From Symbiodinium natans (lineage: Eukaryota; Sar; Dinophyceae; Suessiales; Symbiodiniaceae), in contig CAJNDS010002853.1 of the NCBI GenBank assembly GCA_905221605.1, positions 1 through 64,000 of the forward strand: DNA of 64,000 bases, read 5' to 3'. The position numbers and the translations under genes are program-made. Shown piece after piece: positions 1 through 10,633 of the stretch; position 1 is the stretch's first letter, and every line of letters starts with the position of its first letter. A model generated the notes under the pieces. It was not told where the DNA came from and ran no database searches. It was given only the letters and a program-made list of their open reading frames with translations.

Positions 1-420
1 TTAAATCGTTTAAATCGATTTAATTGGGGGGGAAACCCAGTCAAGCCATAAACCAACCAATTAAATCGTTTAAATCGCCCAGGCCAATTAAACTATTTAA
101 TTCAGGCGTCCGATTTAAACGATTTAATTGGACTCAATTAAATCGTTTAAATCGCCCAGGCCAATTAAACTATTTAATTGGCCTGGGCGATTTAAACGAT
201 TTAATTGAACCCAATTAAATCGTTTAAATCGATTAAATCGTTTAAATCGTTTAAATCGATTTAATTGGGGGGGGAAACCCAGTCAAGCCATAAACCAACC
301 AAATAAATCGTTTAAATCGCCCAGGCCAATTAAACTATTTAATTCAGGCGTCCGATTTAAACGATTTAATTGGACCCAATTAAATCGTTTAAATCGTTTA
401 AATCGTTTAAATCGATTTAA
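1..420. repeat. AT-rich TTTAAATCG/TTTAATTGG satellite
   Basis: Short words such as TTTAAATCG, GATTTAATTGG and CCAGGCCAATTAAACTATTTAATT recur on both strands. A longer unit starting at the GGGGGGGAAACCCAGTCAAG word appears near 25 and again near 266, so there is a higher-order repeat of roughly 240 bp. Small ORFs across it simply translate the repeat. Confidence 0.85.
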
Positions 421-482
421 TTGTGGCGAGACTCCACCCCCTCCCCCCTCCTCTCCCCTCCCCCCCCCACCCCCAACCGCCA

Positions 483-752
483 CCCCCCGAGGGGCAGGCT
501 GAGGGGCTGCAGAGGCGCTAGAGGGGTTGGAGGGGTGGAGGGGCTGGAGGGGCTGGAGGGCTGGAGAGGCTGGAGGGGCTGGAGGGGCTGGAAGGGCTGG
601 AGGGGCTGGTTGGAGCTGGAGGGGCTGGAGGGGCGGAGGGGGGCTGGAGGGGCTGGAGGGCTGGAGGGGCTGGAGGGGCTGGAGGGGCTGGAGGGGCTGG
701 AGGGCTGGAGGGGCTAGAGGGGCTGGAGGGGCTGGAGGGGCTGACCTACCCC
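483..752. repeat. G-rich CTGGAGGGG minisatellite
   Basis: Tandem 9-bp CTGGAGGGG units with occasional GCTGGAGGG variants. It is open in several frames on both strands (Gly/Trp/Arg/Leu or Pro/Leu/Gln runs), which is repeat translation, not a gene. It is followed to about 900 by C-rich unique sequence with no recognisable feature. Confidence 0.9.
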
Positions 753-904
753 CCACCCTCCACCACCCGCCAACCTTTCCCCTTCCCCCCCTACACCAAC
801 CCACGCGCCCCCTTCCCACAAAAAACAACATTCACAATACTACTCGCACCCAATCCATCCTACCCCTCCTCTCACACCCTTTCACTCCAAGCTATAAACC
901 TGAA

Positions 905-1160
905 GTTATCATAACTATGATAACCTCAGCTTCCCCATCATGAGTTATCATAATTATGATAACTTTAACTTCCCCATCATAAGTTATCACAATTATGATA
1001 ACTTCAACTTCCCGATTTGAATTATCATAATTATGATAACTTTAAGTTCTTAATCTCAGAGTATGATAATTATGATAAGTAACTTTTCATAATTATGATA
1101 AGTTATCATAATTATGATAAGTTATCATAAGTTATCATAATTATGATAAGGTATCATATA
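905..1160. repeat. Palindromic TTATCATAATTATGATAA repeats
   Basis: About eight copies of a near-perfect palindrome built on TTATCATAATTATGATAA, spaced irregularly and tightest near 1075-1150. Each copy can form its own hairpin. One more copy sits near 2790-2805, beyond the TTAAACCA satellite. Confidence 0.85.
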
Positions 1161-1239
1161 GGGCGTCCGCCTATTGCGGTTCCCCTTATTTTTTTATAGG
1201 TTACATAAATGTTGAGCAAATGTCCTTCAAAATAGAAAC

Positions 1240-1715
1240 AAAAAGGATAATTCAAGTTTTGCTTATCGGGGGATGGTTGTTTGAGATATCTTAGGTAAGG
1301 TAGAGTTTTCCGGATGGGTTTTGTTTTGCTTATTGGGGCGTGATGGGGTTACCGTCATTGTCTTATAGGTTTATTTACATGCATATAAATCAAACCCTGA
1401 ACGCTAGTTATAACCGCAGCAAAAAGTTATAACCTTGTCATACACATATATCCTGCTTGCTGGGATTCAACATGTAAGCAAACTATATCGTTAAATGATG
1501 GAATTCAGGTTTTGCTTATCGGGGGATGGTTGCTTGAGATATCTTAGCTAAGGTAAAGTCTTTGGGACAAATGTTTTGTTGCGCTTATTGGGGTGTGATG
1601 GGCTTCCCCTTATTCTTATGGGTTTACATAAGTGTATAAAAATAAAACCCCAACCCATAGTTATAAGCACAGCAACAAGTTATAACCTTGTCATATAGAT
1701 ATTTCCGCAGAGCTC
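1240..1715. repeat. Two-copy tandem duplication, about 250 bp
   Basis: The sequence starting GTTTTGCTTATCGGGGGATGG near 1255 recurs near 1511. Similarity continues through TTGAGATATCTTAG, GCTTATTGGGG and AGTTATAACCTTGTCATA in the same order. The copies differ by point changes and small indels. No coding sequence recognised. Confidence 0.75.
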
Positions 1716-1739
1716 GTCAAATCCGATCATGATGTAGGC

Positions 1740-2010
1740 ACCCCAACCCTATAGGGTTAAGGTTGACAGGTTTAGGGTTTAAGATTGAAGCATTTTAACC
1801 TAAGCCGGCAATTCAACCTAAACCCTAACCTTTAAACCCTATAGAGTTAGGGTTTAAGGAGTTAGGGTTTAAGGCGCAATCCCATGTAGGAAACATACAC
1901 TTATGAGCAGAAAAGACACGGGGGACACTGCTTGCGATTCAGAATATTCGGAGCAGAAAAGACACATGGGACACTGCGTGCGAATCAGGCTTTTTAGGAG
2001 CAGAAAAGAT
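1740..2010. repeat. Telomere-like words and a GAGCAGAAAAGACAC repeat
   Basis: 1745-1880 carries mixed CCCTAAACC and TTTAGGGTT words in both orientations. From about 1903 to 2010 a unit with GAGCAGAAAAGACAC and GACACTGC appears three times at about 45-bp spacing. No gene seen. Confidence 0.65.
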
Positions 2011-2034
2011 GCGGACGAGGTACCTCGGCAGGAG

Positions 2035-2745
2035 CACCATTAAACCATTAAACCATGAAACCATTGAACCATTAAACCATTAAACCAATGGTTTCCCCCT
2101 TATGAGAATCCCCTAAACTATTAAACCATTGAACCATTAAACCATTAAACCATTAAACCAATGGTTTTCCCCATATGAGAATCCCTGAAACCATTAAACC
2201 ATTAAACCATTAAACCATTAAACCATTAAACCATTAAACCATTAAACCTTTAAGCCATTCAGCCATTAAGCCATTAAACCATGAAACCATTAAACCATTA
2301 AACCATTAAACCATTAAACCATTAAACCATTAAACCATTAAACCAATGGTTGCCCCCCCATGAAAATGGTTGAATGGTTAAGGGGATTCTCATATGGGGG
2401 AAACCAATGGTTTCATGGTTTAATGGTTTATGGTTTAATGGTTTAATGGTTGAGGGGATTTTCATAAGGGGGAAACCATTGGTTTAATGGTTTAATGGTT
2501 TAATAGTTTAATGGTTTAGGGGGTTTTTCATAAGGGGGAAACCATTGGTTTAATGGTTTAATGGTTTCATGGTTTAATGGTTTAATGGTTTTGGGGATTT
2601 TCATAAAAGGTAAACCATTGGTTTAATGGTTTAATGGTTTAATGGTTTAATGGTTTAATGGTTTAACGGTTTAATGGTTTAATGGTTTTAGGGATTTTCG
2701 TATGGGGAAACCATTGGTTGAATGGTTAAATGGTTTAAACTGTTT
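2035..2745. repeat. Inverted TTAAACCA satellite
   Basis: From 2035 to about 2365 the plus strand reads repeated ATTAAACC. From about 2365 to 2745 it reads the complement, ATGGTTTA. The spacer on the left, AACCAATGGTTTCCCCCTTATGAGAATCCCC, returns inverted several times on the right as GGGGATTTTCATAAGGGGGAAACC. The whole is therefore a head-to-head array of about 700 bp with the strand switch near 2365-2400. Confidence 0.85.
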
Positions 2746-3061
2746 AAGGGAATGTGCAAAAAACACAGGGGAACCGCTATAGGCGGTGACCCATCATAAT
2801 TATGATAAATTGTCGTAGTTATCACAAGTTATCCTACTCGCTCTTTCCCGTTAAAAGTGCTTACGGCTTAAAGACCTTAGTACATAAGACTGTGCTAAAG
2901 CGCAAAGAAAACAATGCTTACGATACAGAGACTTTGGCACACTATGTTGCGTCAAGACACAATGAAATTATGCTTGCGATCTATACAGTGAAACGGAAAC
3001 AGGCTAGTTCCATCATTGTTTTTTCTTCGTTGCTTACCTCTTTTTTTTTTATTTTGTAGAG

Positions 3062-3595
3062 TCACTGGAATTTGCTATGACTGCGAGTGGGCGAAGCCTT
3101 AAACAGTCTTTAGGATTTGCTAGGACTGCGAGCGGGCGAAGCCGTTACCGAAAACAATCCCGAAATTTGCTATGACTGCGGGCGGGCGAAGCCGTTACAG
3201 AAAACAGTTTCTGGATTTTGCTATGACTGCGAGCGGGCGAAGCCGTTACCGAAAACAATCCCGAAATTTGCTATGACTGCGGGCGGGCGAAGCCGTTACC
3301 GAAAACAGTTTCTGGATTTTGCTATGACTGCGAGCGGGCGAAGCCGGTAAGGAAAGCAGTTTCTGGATTTTGCTATGACTGCGAGCGGGCGAACCCGTTA
3401 CCGAAAACAGTCCCTGAAATTTGCTATGACTGCCAGCGGGCGAAGCCGTTACCGAAAACAGTCCCTGAATTTTGCTATGACTGCCAGCGGGCGAAGCCGT
3501 TACCGAAAACAGTCCCTGCAATTTGCTATGACTGCGAAAACATTCCTTGGCATTTGCTATGACTGCGAGCCGACGAAGCCGCTACAGAGTTAAAG
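3062..3595. repeat. 60-bp tandem repeat array
   Basis: About nine units containing TTTGCTATGACTGCGAGCGGG and CGAAGCCGTTACCGAAAAC. The 60-bp unit is a multiple of three, so frames stay open on both strands. Those ORFs are treated as repeat translation because no repeat-free protein sequence flanks them. 2750-3060 is AT-rich and unremarkable. Confidence 0.85.
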
Positions 3596-3857
3596 TTTAC
3601 AGTGAGAGGTAATTGATAACTTGTCCTTGCGAAGGTTATTGTGATCTTCATGGACATGTTTATTGGAAAGACACCAGCAAGTACGAGAACTACGACCTCC
3701 AGGACATCAAAGCTTGTGCGTGTCACCTACATGATTTGTGCCGGCAGAAGTAAATGCAAGACAAGAAGCGAACTCAAGAGATTTGTGTAAGGCAAATACA
3801 TGTCGCAGCTTTTACTCAAGGTTTACAGACAGGATACGAGTTCTCCAGTCGTGCAGC

Positions 3858-4484
3858 ATGGTGAAGGCAAACATAGACGTGCTGGTGCAGCGACGTCTGA
3901 GGGCCATTGCTCACACGCGAGCCCAAAAGGCTGAACTAAAAGCCATTTGGAAAACAAGAACGAGGAACATCAAGAAGTCTCGCAAGAAAGTCAGCTCTGC
4001 CAACCAAAAGCTGCGGGACGCAGGCTACGAAGGCGAGCTTTCGGAAGTATCCTCGGTTTCTGCGTTAACCTCGTCATCCTCGTCTGGTTCTGCGTCTGAG
4101 TCCGAACACAGCCTGGACAAAGACGCGCCTTCTCGTAAGGATAAGGCAAAAGCGCCAGCGCCCGTCCCTAAGGGAAAAGGGCTTGCAGCACCATCGTCCA
4201 TCCCTCAGGGAAAGGGGCCCGTATCACCACCGCCGCCTCCTAAAAGGAAAGGCTTTGTTTCACCTGCAGCCAAGAGTGCCGGACCTGCAGCGCCCAAGGC
4301 GCCCAGCAAGAACCGAAAGGCTAACGAGGCTGGAGAGTTCTACCCTGGTTTCCCAAAGGAAAACCCACGATTTTGCTTTGCTTGCGATCAGTTGCTACGT
4401 GGCATGGAGCGTGCAAGCAGCAAGCACAACGCAGACTGCGAATGGAGAATTCGTAAAGTGCCAGCTAAGAAAGCGGCCGCTTGA
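3858..4484 (+). CDS. Basic, low-complexity protein with a C-terminal Cys/His motif
   Basis: Reading from the first in-frame ATG gives about 208 residues; the frame stays open further upstream without an ATG. The N-terminal 70 residues are rich in Arg, Lys and Ala and probably helical (MVKANIDVLVQRRLRAIAHT). A Ser/Glu-rich acidic stretch follows, then three PxPKGKG-like Lys/Pro/Ala segments. The C-terminus has an apparent zinc-binding pattern: CFACDQLL, then a His and a Cys about 17 and 21 residues later. Such composition suggests nucleic-acid binding, but I do not recognise the family. It lies just after the 60-bp repeats and is the first non-repetitive ORF in the window. It could be a late exon of a longer gene or an accessory protein of the mobile block downstream. 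Confidence 0.5.
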   Translation: MVKANIDVLVQRRLRAIAHTRAQKAELKAIWKTRTRNIKKSRKKVSSANQKLRDAGYEGELSEVSSVSALTSSSSSGSASESEHSLDKDAPSRKDKAKAPAPVPKGKGLAAPSSIPQGKGPVSPPPPPKRKGFVSPAAKSAGPAAPKAPSKNRKANEAGEFYPGFPKENPRFCFACDQLLRGMERASSKHNADCEWRIRKVPAKKAAA

Positions 4485-5285
4485 GATCCAGCTGTCTGAG
4501 GTACCAAAAATCAGAATTCGTTATGCTATTAAGGATTCGCGTAGCAGCGGCCTAGCGCAGCATGTGTTTCTGTAACCTTCTAAAGCATGTAGTGCTACGT
4601 GTGTTGCGAGGACAGACCGAGAACATTCAGATCTGCGCAAGGAGTCTTCGGCTTCATTTAAATTATGAATATCCTCATAAGAACCCTAAAATAATGCGGC
4701 TGTCCTTCATCTGATCAAATGAAACCAAAGCGCTTCCTAGATCACGAAATAAATGTCTCGCCACAGGCCATCCACCTTATATTGCCTTACACCCTATTAA
4801 AATTCCAGCTCAATCCCATGCCGGGTTCCCACCTCACCACCTTACACTCTAAGCTATCACACGTAGCGATCAAGAATAATGTACAACAAGCTGAACTGTT
4901 GTCGTTTAAACTTAAGACTGCATGCCTTTATCTTTATTGACATTTCGTCAATGTATAGAATAATCCTATTAATGCGATTAATCATCTCCGCGCTTTTTGA
5001 TAGCGTGTGCAAGTGTTACTTGCAACACGAACTTATAAGCAACTAAACAAACGCACTACTGCGATAACTGTTCAATCGCGTTTCAAAGCACACGACATGT
5101 AGTTCTGTGACGTTACGTGTTCCTGCGACAAGCCAAGGTTACAATACTTCTTTAATCACACATTGTCTCTATAACACGTAGCTAGGCATCGTTCGTTAGG
5201 TCGTTATGTTATATGACTTGAGTCTGTGATGACAATTATTCAAAATAAACAAGCTCATCTAACGTTGATTTTTTTTTCATGGTTA
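4485..5285. other. No gene recognised
   Basis: About 800 bases of moderate GC without repeats, convincing ORFs or motifs I recognise. Confidence 0.5.
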
Positions 5286-5289
5286 ACAC

Positions 5290-6240
5290 CAATCTCAGAA
5301 CAGAAAGAACATCCTCGAAGAGTTCCCTAGCACAAAGTGCTACAGTCATAATCAATGCATATAGAACTACCAAACAATGCCATCTTGCAGCTCGGTTTCC
5401 TCAGTGAGATAGAGATTTAGAGTGAGCTCAGCACGCTCGCTTAGATGTACTTTTTAGACACGCACACTTCAGGACGTCCTCCGTCTTCATGACGCCCGCA
5501 GAGTTTTTTGGTGCGGTTTCATGCGTCGGTTATCAATTATTCATTGTTGAATTATTTAGTGGCGTAGTACTCAGACCGCATCATTCATGACGTTTACGCG
5601 GATCGTCAAGATATTGTATTACTTGAGCCTATGATTCAAAGCATGCCGTCGTGACAACACAAAATGGCATTGCAATCAGTTAAACGCATTCTCTTCGCAG
5701 AGTTTCGGCTTTTGAGCAAACAGCAATTACCCTCTCTACCTCGCATATTTCAGGCCGTGCTTACCTCAGCAGATGAAAAACTGACTTGTTGACGCAAAAC
5801 ACAATACACATTCTCATCAAGCCTTGAAGACTTTCAGGTCCTGACTATGCGCTGGTCCAAGATGCAATGGTTGAACGAAGAGGAGCACAAGCCTAAGCTT
5901 TTATGAGATTCATCAGCGAGCGGTTCGTGCCTGACGGCCACATTTAAAGTATCTGTATACTCACCCAACACTAAGAATTTGCTAAGGGCCGAGGCCGATC
6001 TGACGGCCGAAGTCAAATCTTCGAAAAGTTCCCTGGCGTCAAACGCTACAATCATCATCAGTGCATGTATGACTGACTAACGAGGCCATCCTGCAGTGCG
6101 GATTCCTCGCTGGCGGACAGACTTGTATGGAACTCAGCACGCTTGCTTAGATATATTATGATTTTAAGAAACATGTGCTGTCAGGACGTCTTCCACCATC
6201 GTGACGCCGGCAGAGTTTTTGAAGCAGTCTGACGCTTAAC
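5290..6240 (+). other. Two diverged copies of an exon-like cassette
   Basis: 5300-5530 and 6010-6240 are diverged direct copies about 700 bp apart. Two stretches are conserved at the protein level. One reads SSKSSLAQSATVIINA in the first copy and SSKSSLASNATIIISA in the second. The other reads TSSVFMTPAEFF and TSSTIVTPAEFL. Both TSS stretches follow an AG|G acceptor-like site, and synonymous changes outnumber replacements in these parts. I infer small exons of a multi-exon gene, or decayed duplicates of them. Function unknown. Confidence 0.4.
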
Positions 6241-6679
6241 TGAGCAATTATAACTTATTTCGAAATATTGATACGCGTAGCCTGTCAGACTTTGTACTAT
6301 TAAGGCTTGAGGCAACTGAGTCGTCTCAGTGCCTAGAGCGCCGGACTTATGTGCTTGTCGCGCATGAATAGCTCATGAATTAACATGTGAGATTTACTTA
6401 GGCCTTCCATTGATGTTCCTCAAGCTTCACGCGCGAAGAAACACCACACGAAGTGTCTGCGTCTCAGTTTCAAACACAATGGCATCTGCGTGAGATCTTT
6501 CTCATGTAGGGCATCTGAATCCCGACGGCCGCTGGACAAGGACTAAAACGATTTTGTTATTGATTAGATGTGCTGCTGCACGTGCAACTTACCAGGACCA
6601 AGCACATGGCCAACAACATTGCGACACTTGACGAGAATGTGACGAAGTACATAGCTTTCTGACACATCGTCTTGAAAAA

Positions 6680-6950
6680 AATAAGCCTATCGAGTGACTT
6701 CCCCCCTACGCTTGCGACAAATGAGTGTGGAACTCATTATTTATTTACGCAAGCAAATCATTCTGCGTGCATTTCTTCCGGAATAACTGCACTTGATCAA
6801 GTGGTAAGATGCCAATCTAAGCTTTGAAGCAATTTCTTGAGAAGTGAGGCCATCCAGCGACTCCATTGCGCCTGCGAAAAACGAGTGCGGAACTCACTAT
6901 CTATTCATGTAAGAAAGTCATTTGACATGCGCCTCTTCAAAAGATCTGCG
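6680..6950 (+). other. Second duplicated exon-like cassette
   Basis: 6686-6780 and 6848-6950 are diverged copies about 165 bp apart. Both encode a peptide ending NECGTHYLF, preceded by SSDFPPTLAT in the first and SSDSIAPAK in the second. Nucleotide differences fall mostly at third positions. This supports real or recently real exons; the protein is not recognised. Confidence 0.4.
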
Positions 6951-7877
6951 CTTTCTGAACTAGGAAGATGATTATTGAACCCTTGTGTTCTTCTTCGGCT
7001 GACGCTGTTGCAACGTCTACGCACGTTGACAAGCTCATCCAAATGGAGTTCACCGCTGAGTTGCGATGCAGTTAGAATGCAAACCGAAGCATTGCTATAC
7101 TTATGCCTGCATCACTCCCTTCAGCAGGTTCGCAGCCTCGCTGGCGTCCGTGCTTCAGTTTCAGATTACAAATGCTAACTCCTGAAGATGCGCGGTGCTA
7201 CATTGTTTGTGAGTCTGCCGAAAAGGTTCAGCGACATGCCGTTCATTCAGGCCGACATGTCTCTCCTGAAGTCGACCGAGCCCGCCTGCCTCTAGACGTA
7301 ATGGATCAACTCTAGAACATGCTGCGTATTCTGCATATGTTTCACAAGGGATCGCCGCTGGCTTCTGCATGAAGAAGTGCATTGACAACGTCGGCGATGT
7401 GATCGCGAAGAACATATTTAGTCGACTTTGCAGTACACGTCGCCACGCGACTACGCAGGACGTAACTGAGTGACGGCTGCCTTATGTTCGATCGAATTGT
7501 TGTTACAGAAGGATTCAATTTGCTGGAAGTCGATCACCAGACCTGCTTGGTACAGAGGCTTCGGTCGGAGAGGCGCACGTGTACTTATAAGTTTTGGCAC
7601 AGTTAATTCCGAATAGTCTGCGCTCATGTTTCTCTGAGGTCGAAACTTTCGATCAATTTGCCGCGAGCGAAGCACACGCAAGCCCTCAGGCTCCACCAGC
7701 ATCTTGGATATATTCCATGCTCAGAAAAATAATATAGCAGTCAAAGTTACGAGCGCGTGTTCTTCTGCCGAGACTGTGGCAAGACAACATGTCACTGAAA
7801 GCACGCAAGTTTGTCGAGATCAATGTATGATATCGTGAGGTCATCGTGACCTGCTCGAAATTGTCCAATGCACCGGC

Positions 7878-8584
7878 TTCAAGGTGACGTACAGCCGCGA
7901 CGGCCCATTCTGGAGCGCAGCCAACAACGACACATCTCTTATTTCGTTCTGCACACACTTCTGGGCCAAACAGCCAGGTCACTGCGAGCATTAAATAAAG
8001 CAATTCAGAATTTTGACACTATGGTATACAAAGCAGATAATGCTGCAGAGGAAGTAAAGCGCAAGAAGTCAGAAAACACATAGCGCCTTAACGGCTTGCA
8101 TTTGGACTCGTAACTTTTGAATAATTACAAATGCTTATAGTCAGCTCATCAAGTAAGCAATGCTTCATGCACAGGTCAGGAGAAGTTCGCTGAAGTTTGC
8201 CTCATCGACGCCTTCCGATCACACGGCGTAAAGGTCCCTTACAGCTGCGATGGACCTTTCTGGGCACTCAGGAATGGCAACGAAATGCTGCTTTCATTCG
8301 AGACACTCAGCAGAACTTGTAATGCAATGTGTTCATTCGCTATAACTGCACGAGCAAGCAAACTGAGGAAGCACCTGACACCGGTGCCTACAAAGAGCCT
8401 ATCATCTTTCGGCGAATACATCCTTTTGGCTGACAATCACTTCGTAGCTATTCGCGTTGACGAGAATGGCTGCGAAATCAACTTCACCAAGCAGCGACAT
8501 TTATGGGAGCGAGCACATCTCTCAACCATGGAGGCACTTTGCGTATTATCTCTAGTTACTCTAGTTGATAACACTGCATGCTGA
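7878..8584 (+). other. Duplicated cassette with a DGPFW motif
   Basis: The frame open at 7878-7991 begins FKVTYSRDGPFWSAANND. The frame open from 8175 to 8581, which follows an AG|G acceptor-like site, contains VKVPYSCDGPFWALRNGNE. In both, a Ser-Phe and Cys residues follow at similar spacing. The second copy continues to LLADNHFVAIRVDENG, which resembles the His region of a papain-like cysteine peptidase. A distant relation to the HCVAAQF part of the 14.3-kb polyprotein is possible but weak. I treat these as exons or decayed exons. Confidence 0.4.
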
Positions 8585-9296
8585 GATTACGTCAGGCTAC
8601 CTGGTGGAGATGTCCATCTACGAGAGTCGTCTACTTGAATCCCAAGCAAGCGTACAAAATCTACCGCTTGCAGGCGCTATTCAGTGGTGTAGTTCGTATT
8701 TTCTTTTAAGGCACTCTGATACGTCAGGCCGGATCTTCTGTGGACATCCTAGACATTGCTGAGGATTCTAAGGGCTCTGGTCTCGAGTTCGAGCCTAAGA
8801 AACCAGAACATATTGGCGTGCGTGCTCGTAAACTCATGTGGTGTTTTCTCACGGCAATCTTCGTAGGCCTTGGATGAAAAAAGCTTTGCGCAGAGACTTG
8901 GTGGTACACGGCGGAGATGTGCCGAGTCCAAGAACAAAGACACTTCAAGATGTGATCTTGGAGATTCCGGGCATGCTAGAGGCGTCATTTAGCAAGCGCA
9001 GTGACTTCAAGTCATTATGGCGCATTCAAAAAAGTGTCAGGCTTTCTGCAGTACAAGACAAGACAGTAAGGCCTTGCGCATTGCATATATTCATCAGTAG
9101 ATCATCAGTTTCATTACGCGCGAAATTATTGACAGGCCTCGACCTCGTCTAGCAGCTCGACGATGAAGGCTTATGATTTTGCTTCTGTGACGGTGATCAA
9201 GAAACATCATGTATTGAGTACAGCGCAGCGCTTCGCGTGTGACAAATTCACAGGTGCGAAACGTACGTGTTTATGTTTTTAAATAAGTCAACAGGC

Positions 9297-10300
9297 AAAC
9301 CCAACTGTATCTCCAACGTCGAGATCGTCAAGAACATCCAGTGCAAAGGCTGCATGCTTAAGCCCATTGCAATTGCTTTCATGCAGGCAAGTGAACATCA
9401 ATTAATCATATGTCGCAAGAATTAGCTTGCTCGTGTTAAAAGCGTGCTTGGGTCTATTCTTTTATGACTAAACAGGCAGACTCGGCTGCGTCTTCAACGT
9501 CACATTCATCAAGAACATCCAGTGCAAAGGCTGCGTGCTTGAGCATATTGCAAATGCTTGCACACAGGCAAAGTTACTTCAGGTGTCTGTAATTTGCGTG
9601 AATATGCTTGCATTTGTGAGGCAACTTCGGCTTCTAGCCAAACATCTACAGCATCCAGAAATTTGGAGTCCAAGGCAGTAAATAGTATTCTGCGAGTGTC
9701 TGCAGCTGTCGGAATGAGCAGCCCATCTGCACTTGTAAATCTGGTTGGAATTACGCTTCAGGCGCAGCCTTCTTCATACAAAATTCCAAGCAACTTCGAG
9801 CCTTTCCACTCTGGTTCACATTTGGAGTGGAGATTAAAAGATGAATGGGCTGTTTTTCGTAGAAGCCAATGCACTCCTCGACCAACGCTGAACTCAATCA
9901 GCGATTGCAACATTGGTTATTTACGTGATCGACATGGAGCGTGGGAGCTACATCCTCAACATCCGATCCTCAGACAATTGGGGTTTCCACGCGGCTTTCC
10001 CGGCGCAATGCTGTACTGCCCTTCACTGAAAACAGCTTTTTGGTCGGATACTATTATAGATTCATGGGCGATGCTGCGGGACTTCGAAGATATTTTGACT
10101 GCGATGTCGTCCAGAAGGCTTACTTTTCGGTAGCAAAACCCAATACGCACTTGACGTTGCGCACAGTGGTTCAATTCATTCATCACGCAATCAATGTCTT
10201 AAATTCTGTGAGGTGGTCTCGACGCAAGGCAACACCGCTCACATCTTTGCAGGCTTCGCCACGGACTGCCTGCAGTTTTGCGCAGCTACAAATTCAGTAG
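9297..10300 (+). other. Exon-like cassettes rich in Ser/Thr/Ala, followed by a coding-like stretch
   Basis: 9297-9392 and 9474-9572 are copies sharing the word CAAGAACATCCAGTGCAAAGGCTGC. Both are open in the frame reading SSRTSSAKAACLS. A third looser copy leads the open frame 9558-10133 (ASSQTSTASRNLESKAV). Inside that frame another frame becomes more protein-like from about 10000 (FTENSFLVGYYYRFMGDAAG and QKAYFSVAKPN), ending near 10220. This suggests either exon changes or frameshift decay. No family recognised. Confidence 0.35.
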
Positions 10301-10633
10301 CATAACTTGATTAACAAAACCAGCATTGCGAATATGCATTTAAGAATCTGCGCTTGCGAGGACTTCCAGCAGCTATGTAGCAACGTCGTCAACATCTTCT
10401 GATGCAAGGTCACACGTGACAATTACTACACAAAGATGTTTGTTTATGTATTGCGCAGCATCATCTGAGAAAGCAAACACATGTCGAACCCTGCAGGTGC
10501 GAGAAAGGTGATGCCGCGGCCGACTTCCAGCCTATAACCAAAGCACCGAATCTCAGCAGAAATATTAAACTCAATGCCTCACACGTTTACAACTAATGAC
10601 ATCATAAAAGAATACTGAAACATTAGTAAACAA

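Noticed and set aside
283-943. Overlapping ORFs of 98-182 codons on both strands
   Set aside because: They translate the CTGGAGGGG minisatellite and have only Gly/Trp/Arg or Pro/Leu/Gln runs.
3117-3593. Short ORFs with repeated CYDCGRAKPL / SHSKIQGLFSV peptides
   Set aside because: Frame-neutral translation of the 60-bp repeat on both strands, with no flanking protein sequence.
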